NCBI GenBank assembly: GCA_035571835.1
Contig: DATNBU010000039.1
Location: forward strand, 186,001-250,000
Length of the DNA: 64,000 nt
Source of the DNA: Candidatus Limnocylindrales bacterium
Lineage (GTDB): Bacteria > Desulfobacterota > Binatia > UBA1149 > CAITLU01
Direction: 5' to 3'
The position numbers were made by a program, and so were the translations under genes. Shown here piece by piece: positions 38,601-46,268 of this stretch. Position 1 is the first letter of the stretch. Every line of letters starts with the position of its first letter. A model generated the notes under the pieces. That model ran no database searches. It was not told the DNA's origin and saw only the letters and a list, made by a program, of their open reading frames with translations.

Positions 38601-41600
38601 CCTCGAGATCGCAGATGCCCTGCACCAGGCGGCACGGTGTTCCGGCCGTCGCGACGAGGTTGGCCGGGCACGCGAACGAAGTTCCGTCGCAGGTCTCGAC
38701 GACGTCGCAGCCGCCGCCGGACGCGCGGCACGGCGTGCCGCCGGTCTTCGCAAGATCTGCGGGACAGTCGTTGTCGACACCGGTGCAGGTTTCGACCGCA
38801 TCACACGCGTCGGTCGACGAGCGGCAGGTCGTCGAGCGCTTGGTATCCGTCGGACACGTGGCTGCAGTGCCGGAACACGTTTCGACGGTGTCGCATACTC
38901 CGGCCGATCCGCGACACGTCGTCAGCGACGTAAGGAACACGTCGGGGCAGGCCGCCGAGGTGCCGCTGCAGGAATCGGCGACGTCGCAGATGCCCGCCAC
39001 GCCGCGGCAAAGTGTGCCCGCTCCGACGAATGCGTTCGTACAGACCGTCGACGTGCCGTCACAGAAGTCGTTGACGTCGCATGCGCCGGACGCCGTCCGG
39101 CAAAGCGTTCCGGAATTCCCCGCCGGATGCGCGCACGCGCCGGATCCGTTGCACTGATCGAGCGTGCACGGGTTGGCATCCGCGGTGCACGCGGTGCCTG
39201 CCGAGACCGCGCACGAATCGGTCGATTCATTGCATGAGTTGTTGCATTCGGTCGTGCACGGGTCGCCGGCGTGACCGCACGTGCCGCCGCCGCACGTGTC
39301 GGCGCCGTTGCAGAACAGGGAGTCGTCGCAGGGCGCCGTATTGTTGGTGTGCGTGCAGCTGTCGTTGGCTTCCTTGCAGACGTCGTCCGTGCAGACGTTG
39401 CCGTCCGTGCACGAGTTGGCTGCACCGGTACAGGTTCCGCCGCTGCACGCATCGTTGACCGTGCAGAACAGACCATCGTCGCACGGCGCCGTGTTGTTCG
39501 GATGCGCGCACGTGCCCGCGCCGTCGCAAAGATCGTCCGTGCACAGATTGCTGTCGCTCGTGCACGAGGTGCTGGCGGGAACGAATACGTTCGCCGGGCA
39601 AGCAGCCGCCGCTCCGGTGCAGTTCTCGGCAATGTCGCACACGCCGATCGAACCGCGGCAGACGACGGTGCTCGCCAGGAATGCGTCCGCCGGACAGGCA
39701 TCGGCCGTGCCGTTGCAGACCTCGGCGGTGTCGCAGCTGCCGGCCGTCGCGCGGCAGGCAAACGAAGTCGTCCGTTTGGCATCGGCCGGGCACGTCGACG
39801 TCGAGCCGCTGCAGGTCTCGGCTGCGTCGCAGACGCCGGCCGCGCCGCGGCAGATCGTGCCGAGAATCGCAAAAGTGTTCGCCGGGCAGGTCGCCGCCGC
39901 GCCGTTGCAGGTTTCGGCGACGTCGCAGATGCCGGCCGAGCTGCGGCACTCCGTGGTCGAACTGAGGAACGTGTCGGCAGGACACGCGGCCGAGCTTCCG
40001 GTGCAGGTCTCGACCACGTCGCAGATGCCGCCCGAGCCGCGGCACGTAGTCGCGCTCGACGCGAACAGATCCGTCGGGCAGACGCCGCTGTTGCCGGTGC
40101 AGATCTCCGACGTATCGCAGACGCCGGCCGAGCCGCGGCAGACCACCGTGGTCGGCGACAGCACGTCGGCCGGGCAGGCGTCGGTCACGCCGTTGCAGGT
40201 TTCGACGACGTCGCACGAGCCGACCGCAGAGCGGCAAACCGCGGTGCTCTTCGAATCGGACGGGCAGCCGGCCGCCGTTCCGGTGCAGAGCTCGGCGAGA
40301 TCGCAGACGCCCGCCGAAGAGCGGCAGGTCGTCGTCGAAGTGAAGAACGTGTTGGCCGGACACGTCTTCGCCGTGCCGCTGCAGAACTCGTTCGCGTCGC
40401 AGATGCCGCCCGACGCCCGGCACAGCACATCGGTTGGCGCCACCGCATCGGCCGGACAGGCCGTGCTTGCGCCGTCGCAGGTTTCGACGACGTCGCAGAT
40501 GCCGCCCGAGGTGCGGCAGACCGTACCCGCATTCCCGGCCGGATGGCCGCACGAGCCGGTGCCGTTGCATTGGTCGAGCGTGCACGGGTTGGTGTCGGCC
40601 GTGCACGGAGTTCCCGAAGCAACCGCGCACGAATCGGCCAGCTCGTCGCACGAGTTGTTGCACTCGGTCGTGCACGGGTTGCCCGCGTGGCCGCAGACGC
40701 CGCTCGCGCACGTGTCGGCGCCGTTGCAGAACACGCCGTCGTCGCACGAGCCGGTGTTGTTGGTGTGCGTGCAGCTTCCGCCGGCCGCGGTCTTGCAGAC
40801 GTCGGTCGTGCACGGATTTCCGTCGCTGCACGGGTTCGGGACGCCGCCGCCGCAGGTGCCGAGGCTGCAATGCTCATCCACGGTGCAGAACGCTCCGTCG
40901 TCGCACGGCGCGGTGTTGAACGTGTGCTGGCAGGTGCCGGAGCTGTCGCAGGTATCGTCGGTGCACGGATTTCCGTCGTCCGTGCACGGCGTTCCGGCCG
41001 GTGCGGCGCACGTGTCGGCGGTTTCGTCGCAGGTGCTGTTGCAGACTCCGACGCACGGAGTGCCGGTGTGGTTGCAGGTTCCGCCGCCGCACGACTCGGT
41101 GCCGTTGCAGAAGACTCCGTCGTCGCAGGTATTCGAGTTGGCCGGATGCGTGCACGAGATGAGCGTGCCGTCGCACACGTCGGTGGTACAGACGTTGCCG
41201 TCGCTGGTGCACGGCGTGTTGCTCGGCTGCACGCTGTCGGCGGCGCAGTTCTTGGTCGTGCCGTCGCAGCGCTCGATTGCGTCGCATACTCCTGCGCTGC
41301 CGCGGCAGACCGTCGTCGTCGGCGCCACGCTGTCGACCGGACACGTGGCCGCCGTGCCGCTGCAGGTTTCGGCGGTGTCGCAGATTCCGGCGGCGCTGCG
41401 GCAGACGATCGTCGCCGAGAACGAATCCGCGGGGCAGAACGGAGCGGTGCCGCTGCAGCGCTCGACCGCATCGCAGACTCCGTTCGAGCCGCGGCAGATC
41501 AGCGTGGTTCCCGCGAACGTGTCGGCCGGACAGTTGTCCGACGTGCCGGTGCACGTCTCCGACGTATCGCAGATGCCGTTGGCGGAGCGGCAGATCGACG

Positions 41601-42639
41601 TGCTGCGCGAATTGGCGGGGCACGATGCGCTCGCGCCGCTGCAGACTTCTGCGGTATCGCAGACGCCCGCCGACTCGCGACACAGCGTGCCGGTAAGGAA
41701 ACCGTCGACCGGGCACGACTTGGCGGTGCCGTTGCAGCTTTCGCTGGTGTCACAGACGCCGTTCGCGGATCGGCACAGCACGCCGGCGCCGACGACCACG
41801 TCGGTCGGGCACGCGGACGATGCGCCGGTACAGTTCTCGGCCACGTCGCAGACGCCGCCCGACGCGCGGCAGACTACCGCGGTCGATGCGAAGCTGTCGC
41901 CGGGGCACGCGATCGAAGATCCGGTACACGTCTCGGCAGCATCGCACACCGCGGTCGAGCCCCGGCAGACCACCGTGGTCGGCGAAAGCACGTCGGCCGG
42001 ACAGTTGTCGCTGGTTCCGTTGCAGGCTTCGATCGCATCGCAGACGCCGGCCGCGCCGCGGCAGACGGCGCTGCTCTTGGTGTCGCCGGGGCACGTCGTC
42101 GCGGTTCCGTTGCAGCTCTCGGCGATATCGCAGACGCCGCCCGAAGGACGGCAGACGACAGAGGTCGTGGCCAGGGCGTTTCCGGGACAGGTGGTCGTGC
42201 TGCCGGTGCAGGTCTCGGCAACGTCGCACACGCCCGCCGCAGCGCGGCATTCGAGCGTGTTCGGTGCGAGCACGTTCGCAGGGCAGTTCGCGCTCGAGCC
42301 GTTACAGACTTCGGCGAGATCGCAGACGCCGACTGCGGAGCGGCAGACCGCCGTAGAAAAAACATCGGCAGGACAATCGGCAACGATCGTCCCGACGGGA
42401 ATGGTTGCGCACGACTCGAGAGGATCGCAGATGCCGGCGGACGCGCGGCACGTGGAAGTGAGAAGCTGGCACTTGGAGAGGTTGCAGCAGGCTCCGGAAT
42501 CGCATTCTTCGGTGCCGGTGATCTGACCGTCGCCCTGGACGTCGCACTTGACGACGGCGTGCGAGTCGAGCGGCGAGATTGCGATCAGTCCGAACGCCAG
42601 CCATGTGGCGACGAACAGCCTCGAGCCAAAAAGTCTCAT
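32656..42639 (-). CDS. Giant secreted disintegrin-like repeat protein, largest of the locus
   Basis: 3327 residues from the second ATG (42639). I prefer it to 42642 because GGAGG then sits 4 nt upstream and MRLFGSRLF aligns with MRIFGTKLI of the paralogue. Signal peptide to about DSHA/VV. Head GDGQITGTEECDSGACC, then about 80 modules CR-x5-CDxxExCxG-x4-CPxD, with two CTDC-like interruptions near bases 39115-39580 and 40525-41225 (CDDGAFCTVDEHC, CSDGNPCTTDVC, CDDGVFCNGADTC). C-terminus: cohesin-like domain (CTVSVGLAAGGLSVGDV, GEIARVNVLC), dockerin-like pair (GDANTTPGIDAGDPIAVVHC, NGTDVADAICAVKRL) and the same Cys-free final domain (KRGFQIHQIVTDGHAGVVV). It stands first in the giant operon direction, 258 bp upstream of its paralogue. 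Secreted scaffold or adhesin is an inference. Confidence 0.87.
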   Translation of the reverse strand: MRLFGSRLFVATWLAFGLIAISPLDSHAVVKCDVQGDGQITGTEECDSGACCNLSKCQLLTSTCRASAGICDPLESCATIPVGTIVADCPADVFSTAVCRSAVGVCDLAEVCNGSSANCPANVLAPNTLECRAAAGVCDVAETCTGSTTTCPGNALATTSVVCRPSGGVCDIAESCNGTATTCPGDTKSSAVCRGAAGVCDAIEACNGTSDNCPADVLSPTTVVCRGSTAVCDAAETCTGSSIACPGDSFASTAVVCRASGGVCDVAENCTGASSACPTDVVVGAGVLCRSANGVCDTSESCNGTAKSCPVDGFLTGTLCRESAGVCDTAEVCSGASASCPANSRSTSICRSANGICDTSETCTGTSDNCPADTFAGTTLICRGSNGVCDAVERCSGTAPFCPADSFSATIVCRSAAGICDTAETCSGTAATCPVDSVAPTTTVCRGSAGVCDAIERCDGTTKNCAADSVQPSNTPCTSDGNVCTTDVCDGTLISCTHPANSNTCDDGVFCNGTESCGGGTCNHTGTPCVGVCNSTCDETADTCAAPAGTPCTDDGNPCTDDTCDSSGTCQHTFNTAPCDDGAFCTVDEHCSLGTCGGGVPNPCSDGNPCTTDVCKTAAGGSCTHTNNTGSCDDGVFCNGADTCASGVCGHAGNPCTTECNNSCDELADSCAVASGTPCTADTNPCTLDQCNGTGSCGHPAGNAGTVCRTSGGICDVVETCDGASTACPADAVAPTDVLCRASGGICDANEFCSGTAKTCPANTFFTSTTTCRSSAGVCDLAELCTGTAAGCPSDSKSTAVCRSAVGSCDVVETCNGVTDACPADVLSPTTVVCRGSAGVCDTSEICTGNSGVCPTDLFASSATTCRGSGGICDVVETCTGSSAACPADTFLSSTTECRSSAGICDVAETCNGAAATCPANTFAILGTICRGAAGVCDAAETCSGSTSTCPADAKRTTSFACRATAGSCDTAEVCNGTADACPADAFLASTVVCRGSIGVCDIAENCTGAAAACPANVFVPASTSCTSDSNLCTDDLCDGAGTCAHPNNTAPCDDGLFCTVNDACSGGTCTGAANSCTDGNVCTDDVCKEANDSCTHTNNTAPCDDSLFCNGADTCGGGTCGHAGDPCTTECNNSCNESTDSCAVSAGTACTADANPCTLDQCNGSGACAHPAGNSGTLCRTASGACDVNDFCDGTSTVCTNAFVGAGTLCRGVAGICDVADSCSGTSAACPDVFLTSLTTCRGSAGVCDTVETCSGTAATCPTDTKRSTTCRSSTDACDAVETCTGVDNDCPADLAKTGGTPCRASGGGCDVVETCDGTSFACPANLVATAGTPCRLVQGICDLEETCSGTSAGCPANAFVASGTTCRASSDICDVAEACTGTSAACPVNGFASTSTPCRSAAGVCDAIETCDGAGSCPADGKKTSVCRSVAGVCDVAESCDGTSDSCPADLVASTATTCRSVAGSCDVAESCDGTATACPSDAFVVSGTECRGTAGICDVAESCTGAAAACPTDSFVSSSTTCRESAGICDTQEKCTGGAAACPSDSKSTAVCRGLADSCDAVETCDGTSNDCPANVPAALGTTCRTAGGVCDVAETCDGTSMACPADAKSTSVCRTVAGVCDTQETCDGTSNACPADVFLPTSALCRATVDVCDAAESCTGLAAACPAETFAPNTTTCRSAVAICDAEEKCTGMATACPADLKSTAVCRGAAGVCDVAETCSGSSDNCPANAVASASTTCRGSGGICDIAENCDGSAVDCPADAKSTSLCRAVAGVCDTSETCDGVANACPTDVFRPTTTACRTTVDVCDVTENCSGASAACPADTFVSNTVTCRSAVGVCDSDEKCTGSGAACPADAKSTAVCRGLAGVCDAVEACNGISNDCPANAVATGSTTCRGSAGICDIAETCDGSTVACPADAKSTSTCRPAAGVCDTAEVCDGVANACPSNLFVASTTVCRGTTDVCDASENCTGASAACPVDTFQTVVVICRDSLGVCDLTETCTGSGAACPADAKSSATCRSSAGGCDVVETCDGVSDACGSDVVSNSGTTCRGVAGSCDVAETCDGTATACPQDDFVAVETPCRPSAGICDQGESCTGTAAACPTDVFVSSSTTCRESAGVCDNIENCTGSTAACPSDSKSTSVCRPSTDSCDAVETCNGTLDNCPADLARSAATTCRSAVSICDVAESCDGTSFACPSDGFATSTTACRGSGGICDAVEFCTGAGTVCPANGFLTSTTTCRASAGVCDAAETCSGTAAACPVQAFVPSTTVCRTSVSICDVDESCTGTSIACPGDAFAASSKSCRSSAGICDNVENCTGTSSVCPIDAFRSAATTCRGSAGVCDTAETCTGTSAPCPTDAFVASTVACRSTAGVCDVVELCTGSAAACPADTFTATTTTCRSAVSTCDVAETCTGTAAACPTNTFAVSTTVCRTSTSGCDAVERCTGSSSVCPANGVLAGGTVCRAVVSECDNEEACDGVSSACPADGFTNGNKICRIAVSVCDVDERCTGSLPTCPTDAFSSSTTPCRSLNGPCDVAENCTGTGAACPVDSFLSSATVCRGTSGICDVAENCTGTSGACPGNAFVASTTVCRESAGVCDVAENCTGGAAACPANTFVNSAIICRSAVDVCDALETCTGTAAGCPSDLLLTSATICRGAAGVCDAVERCTGGSVACPTDVPLTSATVCRTSAGVCDPLERCTGNSNTCPADTFEATTTVCRTASGVCDAAENCTGSTAACPGNGFLPTTTECRAAADICDAAERCTGTGTACPANAFATSSTVCRPGIGVCDAVELCTGSSIACPDDLLQTSAIICRGTAGSCDVVERCTGIATDCPADVVAASTTVCRTSAGSCDVVENCTGASPTCPADAVLDTTTVCRAAIDATCDFTEFCTGTAGTCPPNSVETQGTACTDDSEVCTTDVCNGAGACAHNANTLPCTDDLYCTGADTCAGGTCSAHAGNPCLTGTNCIEASDTCDPCAALTLPATQSCFVGRSCTVSVGLAAGGLSVGDVQTELVGDPASTCSTSCTVGTAASNGTCSIDETCSLLVADVTPPPTNFSDGEIARVNVLCSSAGSGTLCIGDTTLAAADSSPVPVCTAAECADYSCAACEPGDANTTPGIDAGDPIAVVHCVVGDANPLFDCTCGGDCNCQNGTDVADAICAVKRLVGTFSPDTCAGAGPSSAQDVAAFVAVRELAATEDADRSVVRLKGEEAGEVAGLHVTLDTGTGAEQVRLSRRLVKRGFQIHQIVTDGHAGVVVTPGLPDESIGKGPVLRIRHHGGNVQVGSTEYGSTEGLSLRGQDQAPQDQPQEEGPAGDGTE
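33890..42470. repeat. Tandem array of about 80 disintegrin-half modules with two CTDC-like islands
   Basis: Modules of about 99 bp fill the gene except for islands at about 39115-39580 and 40525-41225. The two islands are themselves similar to each other and to the single island near 30.2-30.6 kb in the neighbouring gene, so blocks have moved between genes. Confidence 0.75.
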
Positions 42640-42642
42640 CAT

Positions 42643-43256
42643 CCCTCCCTGTCGGAACCGATCCGCACTCCGCTTTGCACTGTCTGCGCCCGCGACGGAG
42701 GACCCCCGTCCCCATCAGCAACCAAACTATCCGGGCGCCTGCCCCCAGCAGGCCTCGAAACCTATATGAGTTCGCCGGGAGGCACCACAGACTTTCCCTG
42801 CGCTTTCCGGCCAAAACAGCCGTTCTGCAAGGGCCCGCGGCCGTCCGGACAGGCTGCCTCCACCCCGATCGAGGAGCTTCCCGTTGCCGGGCGGCGGCAC
42901 CGGCCCTCGGCCCATCGCAGGCTTCGGCCGGATCCTTCGACAATGCGACCGGGGTGCTGTGCGGGGCGACTCCGCAAGATCAGCCGACGCCGGGCAAGCG
43001 GCGGTCCGACGGACCTGGTCACTGCAGCGGGTCGCCGGGATCGAATCGCCGCGGGCTCCGATTCCATGGATGTCACGCGATGCCTGCCAAAGCTCCGCGA
43101 ATCATTGCAATGAGAGCGAGGATGCACGGTTACGGTCTCGAGGCGACGTGAAGAATCTCTCCGGCGCAGGACTCGTGCCCGATTGTTGTGCGCAGGCGGC
43201 TGCGTTGTGTGGCGCTTCCTCAGCGTGTAGGCTCTCGGGCTGGAGGCAACCAGGAC
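42643..43256. other. Divergent intergenic region between the largest giant gene and the outer-membrane gene
   Basis: No gene recognised in 614 bp. Near 42761-42771 lies the CTCATATAGG element shared with the other giant gene, the likely promoter of the minus-strand giant. For the plus-strand gene a weak TTGTGT-N17-TAGGCT pair ends about 30 bp before its start. Small open frames here lack ribosome sites and family features. Confidence 0.45.
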
Positions 43257-43886
43257 ATGACTTCAAGACACCTCGGACTCGCAATGGCAGCGGTATTCGC
43301 GGCCATGACCACCGCCACAGCCGGAGCTGCCGATGAAGCATCGCCGTTCGCCATAACTGCGCCGTACGTAAGCGCGGGCGCCGTCTATGCCGTCGAACAG
43401 AACGACAGCGACCTGCGCAGCGGCATCACGGCCCAGCCTGATTACGGCGACCTCAAGAACAGCGGGGGTTACGATCTGCGCCTGGGGTATGGCTTCGCGA
43501 AGATGTTCGCCGCCGAGGTCGAATGGCAGTCCCTGGTCAACTTCAACACCGACGCGCTCGACCCGGTCACCGGAAACAGCGCGCCGTCGGTCGAAGCCCG
43601 CATGCTCAGCCTGAACGGGCGAATTTCGCCGCTGACCGGCCGCTTCCAGCCTTACGCGCTGTTCGGCCTCGGCTGGTACAACGTGCAGGCCGACCGCCAG
43701 TCCGTATCGGTCCATGAAAGCTCGTTCGCGAGCCGCTTCGGCCTCGGAATCGCGGCCTTCATCACCGAGCGCATAGGCGTCTCCTTCGAAGCCGGCTACA
43801 TCCTGCCGATGACCGGCGTGATCGGCGGCAAGGATCGTTTTGATCTGATCCCGATGACCCTCAGCGTCTTCTTCAAGTTCAAGTAG
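43257..43886 (+). CDS. Outer-membrane beta-barrel protein (OmpW/OmpX-like porin fold)
   Basis: 209 residues from ATG 43257, with CCAGGA just upstream; the frame opens earlier but without a signal. Signal peptide MTSRHLGLAMAAVFAAMTTA, cleavage near AGA/ADE. Alternating hydrophobic/polar strands with aromatic girdles (GYDLRLGYGFAKMFAAEVEW, FQPYALFGLGWYNV) and a terminal strand ending in Phe-Lys-Phe-Lys (LSVFFKFK) fit a small eight-stranded barrel of the outer membrane beta-barrel group. The phrase YALFGLGWYN is characteristic of that group. It is monocistronic: a strong terminator follows at 44024. Ligand or role is unknown. It is oriented away from the giants and need not be related. Confidence 0.82.
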   Translation: MTSRHLGLAMAAVFAAMTTATAGAADEASPFAITAPYVSAGAVYAVEQNDSDLRSGITAQPDYGDLKNSGGYDLRLGYGFAKMFAAEVEWQSLVNFNTDALDPVTGNSAPSVEARMLSLNGRISPLTGRFQPYALFGLGWYNVQADRQSVSVHESSFASRFGLGIAAFITERIGVSFEAGYILPMTGVIGGKDRFDLIPMTLSVFFKFK

Positions 43887-44023
43887 GTAGTTTCACGATT
43901 GCGGGGCGGACGACGATAGCGGGCCATCTGCTTCGTTGGATTCCGGCTTCGTTCGGTCGACGTACGGGAAGTACGACTCCCTCTCTACGCCGGAATCCGC
44001 CTCGCATCTGACCCACTCTCGTC

Positions 44024-44058
44024 GCCCGCGCATGATACGTCATGCGCGGGCTTTTTTT
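44024..44058 (+). terminator. Rho-independent terminator of the outer-membrane protein gene
   Basis: A 12-bp GC-rich stem (GCCCGCGCATGA with its complement), TACG loop, then seven T's. About 140 bp past the stop at 43886. Confidence 0.88.
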
Positions 44059-44160
44059 GTGGCTCTTCGCGGGCTTGTGCGGGTGCTTCGAGGTCGTGAG
44101 CTGCGCGCAACCAGCCTGATTTCCAGGCCCGGACCAAGATCATCCAGCCTTTGACGACGT

Positions 44161-44237
44161 TTTCACGGCGCGTCCGCCATCGCCCGACATTCCCCGGGGA
44201 ATGTTCGTGTTTCAGCGAGATGGCCGCGCTTCGCGTC
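44161..44237 (-). repeat. Duplicate of the HNH gene 3' end
   Basis: Resembles 44312-44388 over about 75 bp. In the HNH frame it reads MDAKRGHLAETRT then FPGECRAMADAP and a TGA, against MDARRGNLTDAGT then FPGECRGMAAAP and TAA in the gene. Copies are exactly 150 bp apart, so the frame is conserved. Confidence 0.75.
44187..44204. repeat. 18-bp palindrome ACATTCCCC/GGGGAATGT, copy 1
   Basis: Perfect self-complementary element. Copies: here, 44337-44354, and a variant at 46055-46072. It lies inside coding tail sequence. Confidence 0.8.
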
Positions 44238-44312
44238 CATGTTTTTCCGGGCCCAGACCACTGCGCCGGCGATGGGAGCCTCGAGACGGCGTGCGGATGC
44301 CGCGTCGCACCT

Positions 44313-45665
44313 TTACGGCGCAGCCGCCATCCCCCGACATTCCCCGGGGAATGTTCCCGCATCGGTGAGATTGCCGCGCCTCGCGTCCATGAAGGCATGT
44401 CCGAAGTCGAGGTCCGCCTGATACTGGTTGTGTGCCGCGCAGCGCAGCTCGATGTTCTCCAGCGTAGGAGGTCCGCCCTTCGCGAAGGGAGCTCTGTGGT
44501 GGAACTCGATGTTGCCCGTCTCGCGGCAGCGACGTCCTCGTGCGTCTACGTAGCAGCAGCGTCCGGAGTCGCGTCGCCATACTTCGCGCCGCACGGCTGC
44601 GGGGATGGTCCGCGATCGCTGTTCTCGCTGCGAAGCGGCTGTATCGGCCGCGGGCATTGTGGCGGGACGGTCGGGGCATTCCGCGTTCGTCGACGTGGTC
44701 GACCCCGGTCGATCGGTGTATTTTTCTTTCGGCGACGTCATCGATTTCGGTCGATCGGTCGAGCCTGCCTTGCGCGCGAGTGTCCGGACGAGCAACACGT
44801 CGATCGCACGACTTATGATCGCGGCTGCGTCGCGACCGGTCGCGGACCGGCCGAGCAGATCCTGCAGCGACCGAAGCTTGTCGTGCGTTTCTTCGTCTAC
44901 GGTGATCTCGATCTTGTAACGACGTGGGCTGAGCGGAACGATCGGCTTCGTCACTGTTGTCGGCTGGGCGGACCGTGGAGCGATCGCAGCACCGATGACC
45001 TCGGAGTCCGGCGAGTCCGACCGATTACTCGAGCGGCCGACCGACTCGCGGTCTGTCGAAGTGCACCGATCGCTCGCACCGCCGCCGACGAACTCGCGGT
45101 CTGTCGAAGCGCACCGATCGCTCGCACCGCCGGCCTGTTCGCGATCCAGCGACATCGGATCGGCCAACCCTGGCGCCGTCACCGCCGGCCCATCGTTCGC
45201 CGCGCCCGCACCGCGACGCCGCGGCATCGCACGAACACGCGACGCCACATCCGGTCGCGGCGCGAGCTCGGCAACCAGCCGCTCAACCTCGCGCGAGCTC
45301 TTGTGCCTGGCGCGCCCGAGCACTCTCAGGTGGTTCTCGTCGGTCAGATGCGTCGCCAGCAGATGGATCGCGCTCAGATGCAACTCCCCGCGTGCGACCA
45401 GGTCCAGCACGACCGGAAAGCGACGCGCCGTGCGCGCAGCCCAAAGCCGCTTGGCCGTTACCTGCTCCGACATGTGAAAGCGCTCCATGCAGAAGCTGAA
45501 CATGGAAGAGCAGGCATGCGTAGCCCAGAGCTTGCGCTCGTCGATCTCGGCGATCGCGACGAGAAGCGCCGCGGTCGTACGACGGTCGCGAGCGACGAGG
45601 TTCTCGAAGTGATCGAGCAGTTCCTGTTCGGAAAGCTTTGCAACGCTGTCGAAGAATGTCGTCAT
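44313..45665 (-). CDS. DUF222-type HNH endonuclease
   Basis: 450 residues from ATG 45665. N-terminal DUF222-like helical region (LLDHFENLVARDRRTTAALL, then HLSAIHLLATHLTDENH), a low-complexity central part with duplicated GGASDRCxSTDRExVG units, and the C-terminal HNH fold: VWRRDSGRC, FHHRAPFAKGG and NIELRCAAHNQYQ with the catalytic His pair and Asn. This family is common in multiple copies in Deltaproteobacteria-like and actinobacterial genomes. Whether it is a free homing-like nuclease or has a host role is unknown. No ribosome site is obvious. Its last 25 codons are duplicated downstream, which suggests 3'-end recombination or element insertion. Confidence 0.88.
   Translation of the reverse strand: MTTFFDSVAKLSEQELLDHFENLVARDRRTTAALLVAIAEIDERKLWATHACSSMFSFCMERFHMSEQVTAKRLWAARTARRFPVVLDLVARGELHLSAIHLLATHLTDENHLRVLGRARHKSSREVERLVAELAPRPDVASRVRAMPRRRGAGAANDGPAVTAPGLADPMSLDREQAGGASDRCASTDREFVGGGASDRCTSTDRESVGRSSNRSDSPDSEVIGAAIAPRSAQPTTVTKPIVPLSPRRYKIEITVDEETHDKLRSLQDLLGRSATGRDAAAIISRAIDVLLVRTLARKAGSTDRPKSMTSPKEKYTDRPGSTTSTNAECPDRPATMPAADTAASQREQRSRTIPAAVRREVWRRDSGRCCYVDARGRRCRETGNIEFHHRAPFAKGGPPTLENIELRCAAHNQYQADLDFGHAFMDARRGNLTDAGTFPGECRGMAAAP
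44337..44354. repeat. 18-bp palindrome, copy 2, inside the HNH gene end
   Basis: Identical to copy 1 and translated as TFPGEC in the HNH frame. Confidence 0.8.
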
Positions 45666-46268
45666 GACGACGCTTGTAACACGGGTTTTTCAGGCGTCGT
45701 TCTTGGCAAGGACGCGACCGCTCAGAGACATGCGCCTGTCGCGACAAAGCGCGAGGTCTGAGCGGGATACGGGGCGGAGTCGGCGAAAAAAGCGGTGGGC
45801 TCTGTTTCGGTACGCTATACGCGACGTCAAACGGCGAAATATCGCGTCAAGCGAAATCGACATTGCGACGACGCTTCGATCACAAAAATAGCATAGCGCG
45901 GCCGTGATTCGCGCCCGACGCCGCGCGGATCGGAGCCCGCCGCCGCGTGCGTATTATCGACAAACCCGCGCACCCGTCGCCATCGCTCACACCGGTGCAG
46001 GTGCTCAAGACACCGATCGCTCTGAGGGCTGATGCATCGGACGAGACCTGGGTCACATTCCCCGCGGAATGTTCGTGCACCAGGAACTACCCGCCAATCT
46101 GAGGGAGCCCGTCTGATCAAAAACCCCGAGACAGCAACCCACGCCAATCCACGAAGACCCTTTTTTGTTTACGCTGCGTCGAACGAATGCGCGCAGCTTT
46201 CGCCGCGGGCGCTCACGAACTCGGCGAACCAGTAGCTCGCGAACTCAGCGAACCAGCGACTCGCGAGC
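45666..46268. other. Region upstream of the HNH gene with repeat remnants
   Basis: No convincing gene in 603 bp. It should contain the HNH promoter (TTGACG boxes and TATAG sequences on the minus strand near 45815-45850, spacing unclear). A diverged copy of the palindrome occurs at 46055, in a frame reading RTFRGEC like the HNH tail. A triple repeat lies at 46211-46284. Confidence 0.5.
46055..46072. repeat. Diverged third copy of the 18-bp palindrome
   Basis: ACATTCCCCGCGGAATGT differs from the perfect copies by one base. Flanking minus-strand codons again read as GARTFRGEC, indicating that the element carries a short adjoining coding tail. Confidence 0.6.

Larger units (their letters stand above)
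43887..44312. other. Region with a terminator and a duplicated HNH-gene tail
   Basis: No gene in 426 bp. It holds the outer-membrane gene terminator (44024-44058) and a second copy of the last 25 codons of the adjacent HNH gene with its own stop (about 44161-44237), including the 18-bp palindrome. Confidence 0.6.

Noticed and set aside
34220..39157. Plus-strand frame of 1645 codons
   Set aside because: Antisense of the largest giant. The open frame results from codon bias of the modules.
15930..42470. Suspicion of a CRISPR-like or minisatellite array
   Set aside because: Unit length and spacing vary by codons, the frame is kept, there are no spacers, and the translation gives a regular cysteine-rich fold.
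45880..46080. Short minus-strand frame with HEHSAGNV
   Set aside because: Only a diverged copy of the palindromic tail element; no complete domain.
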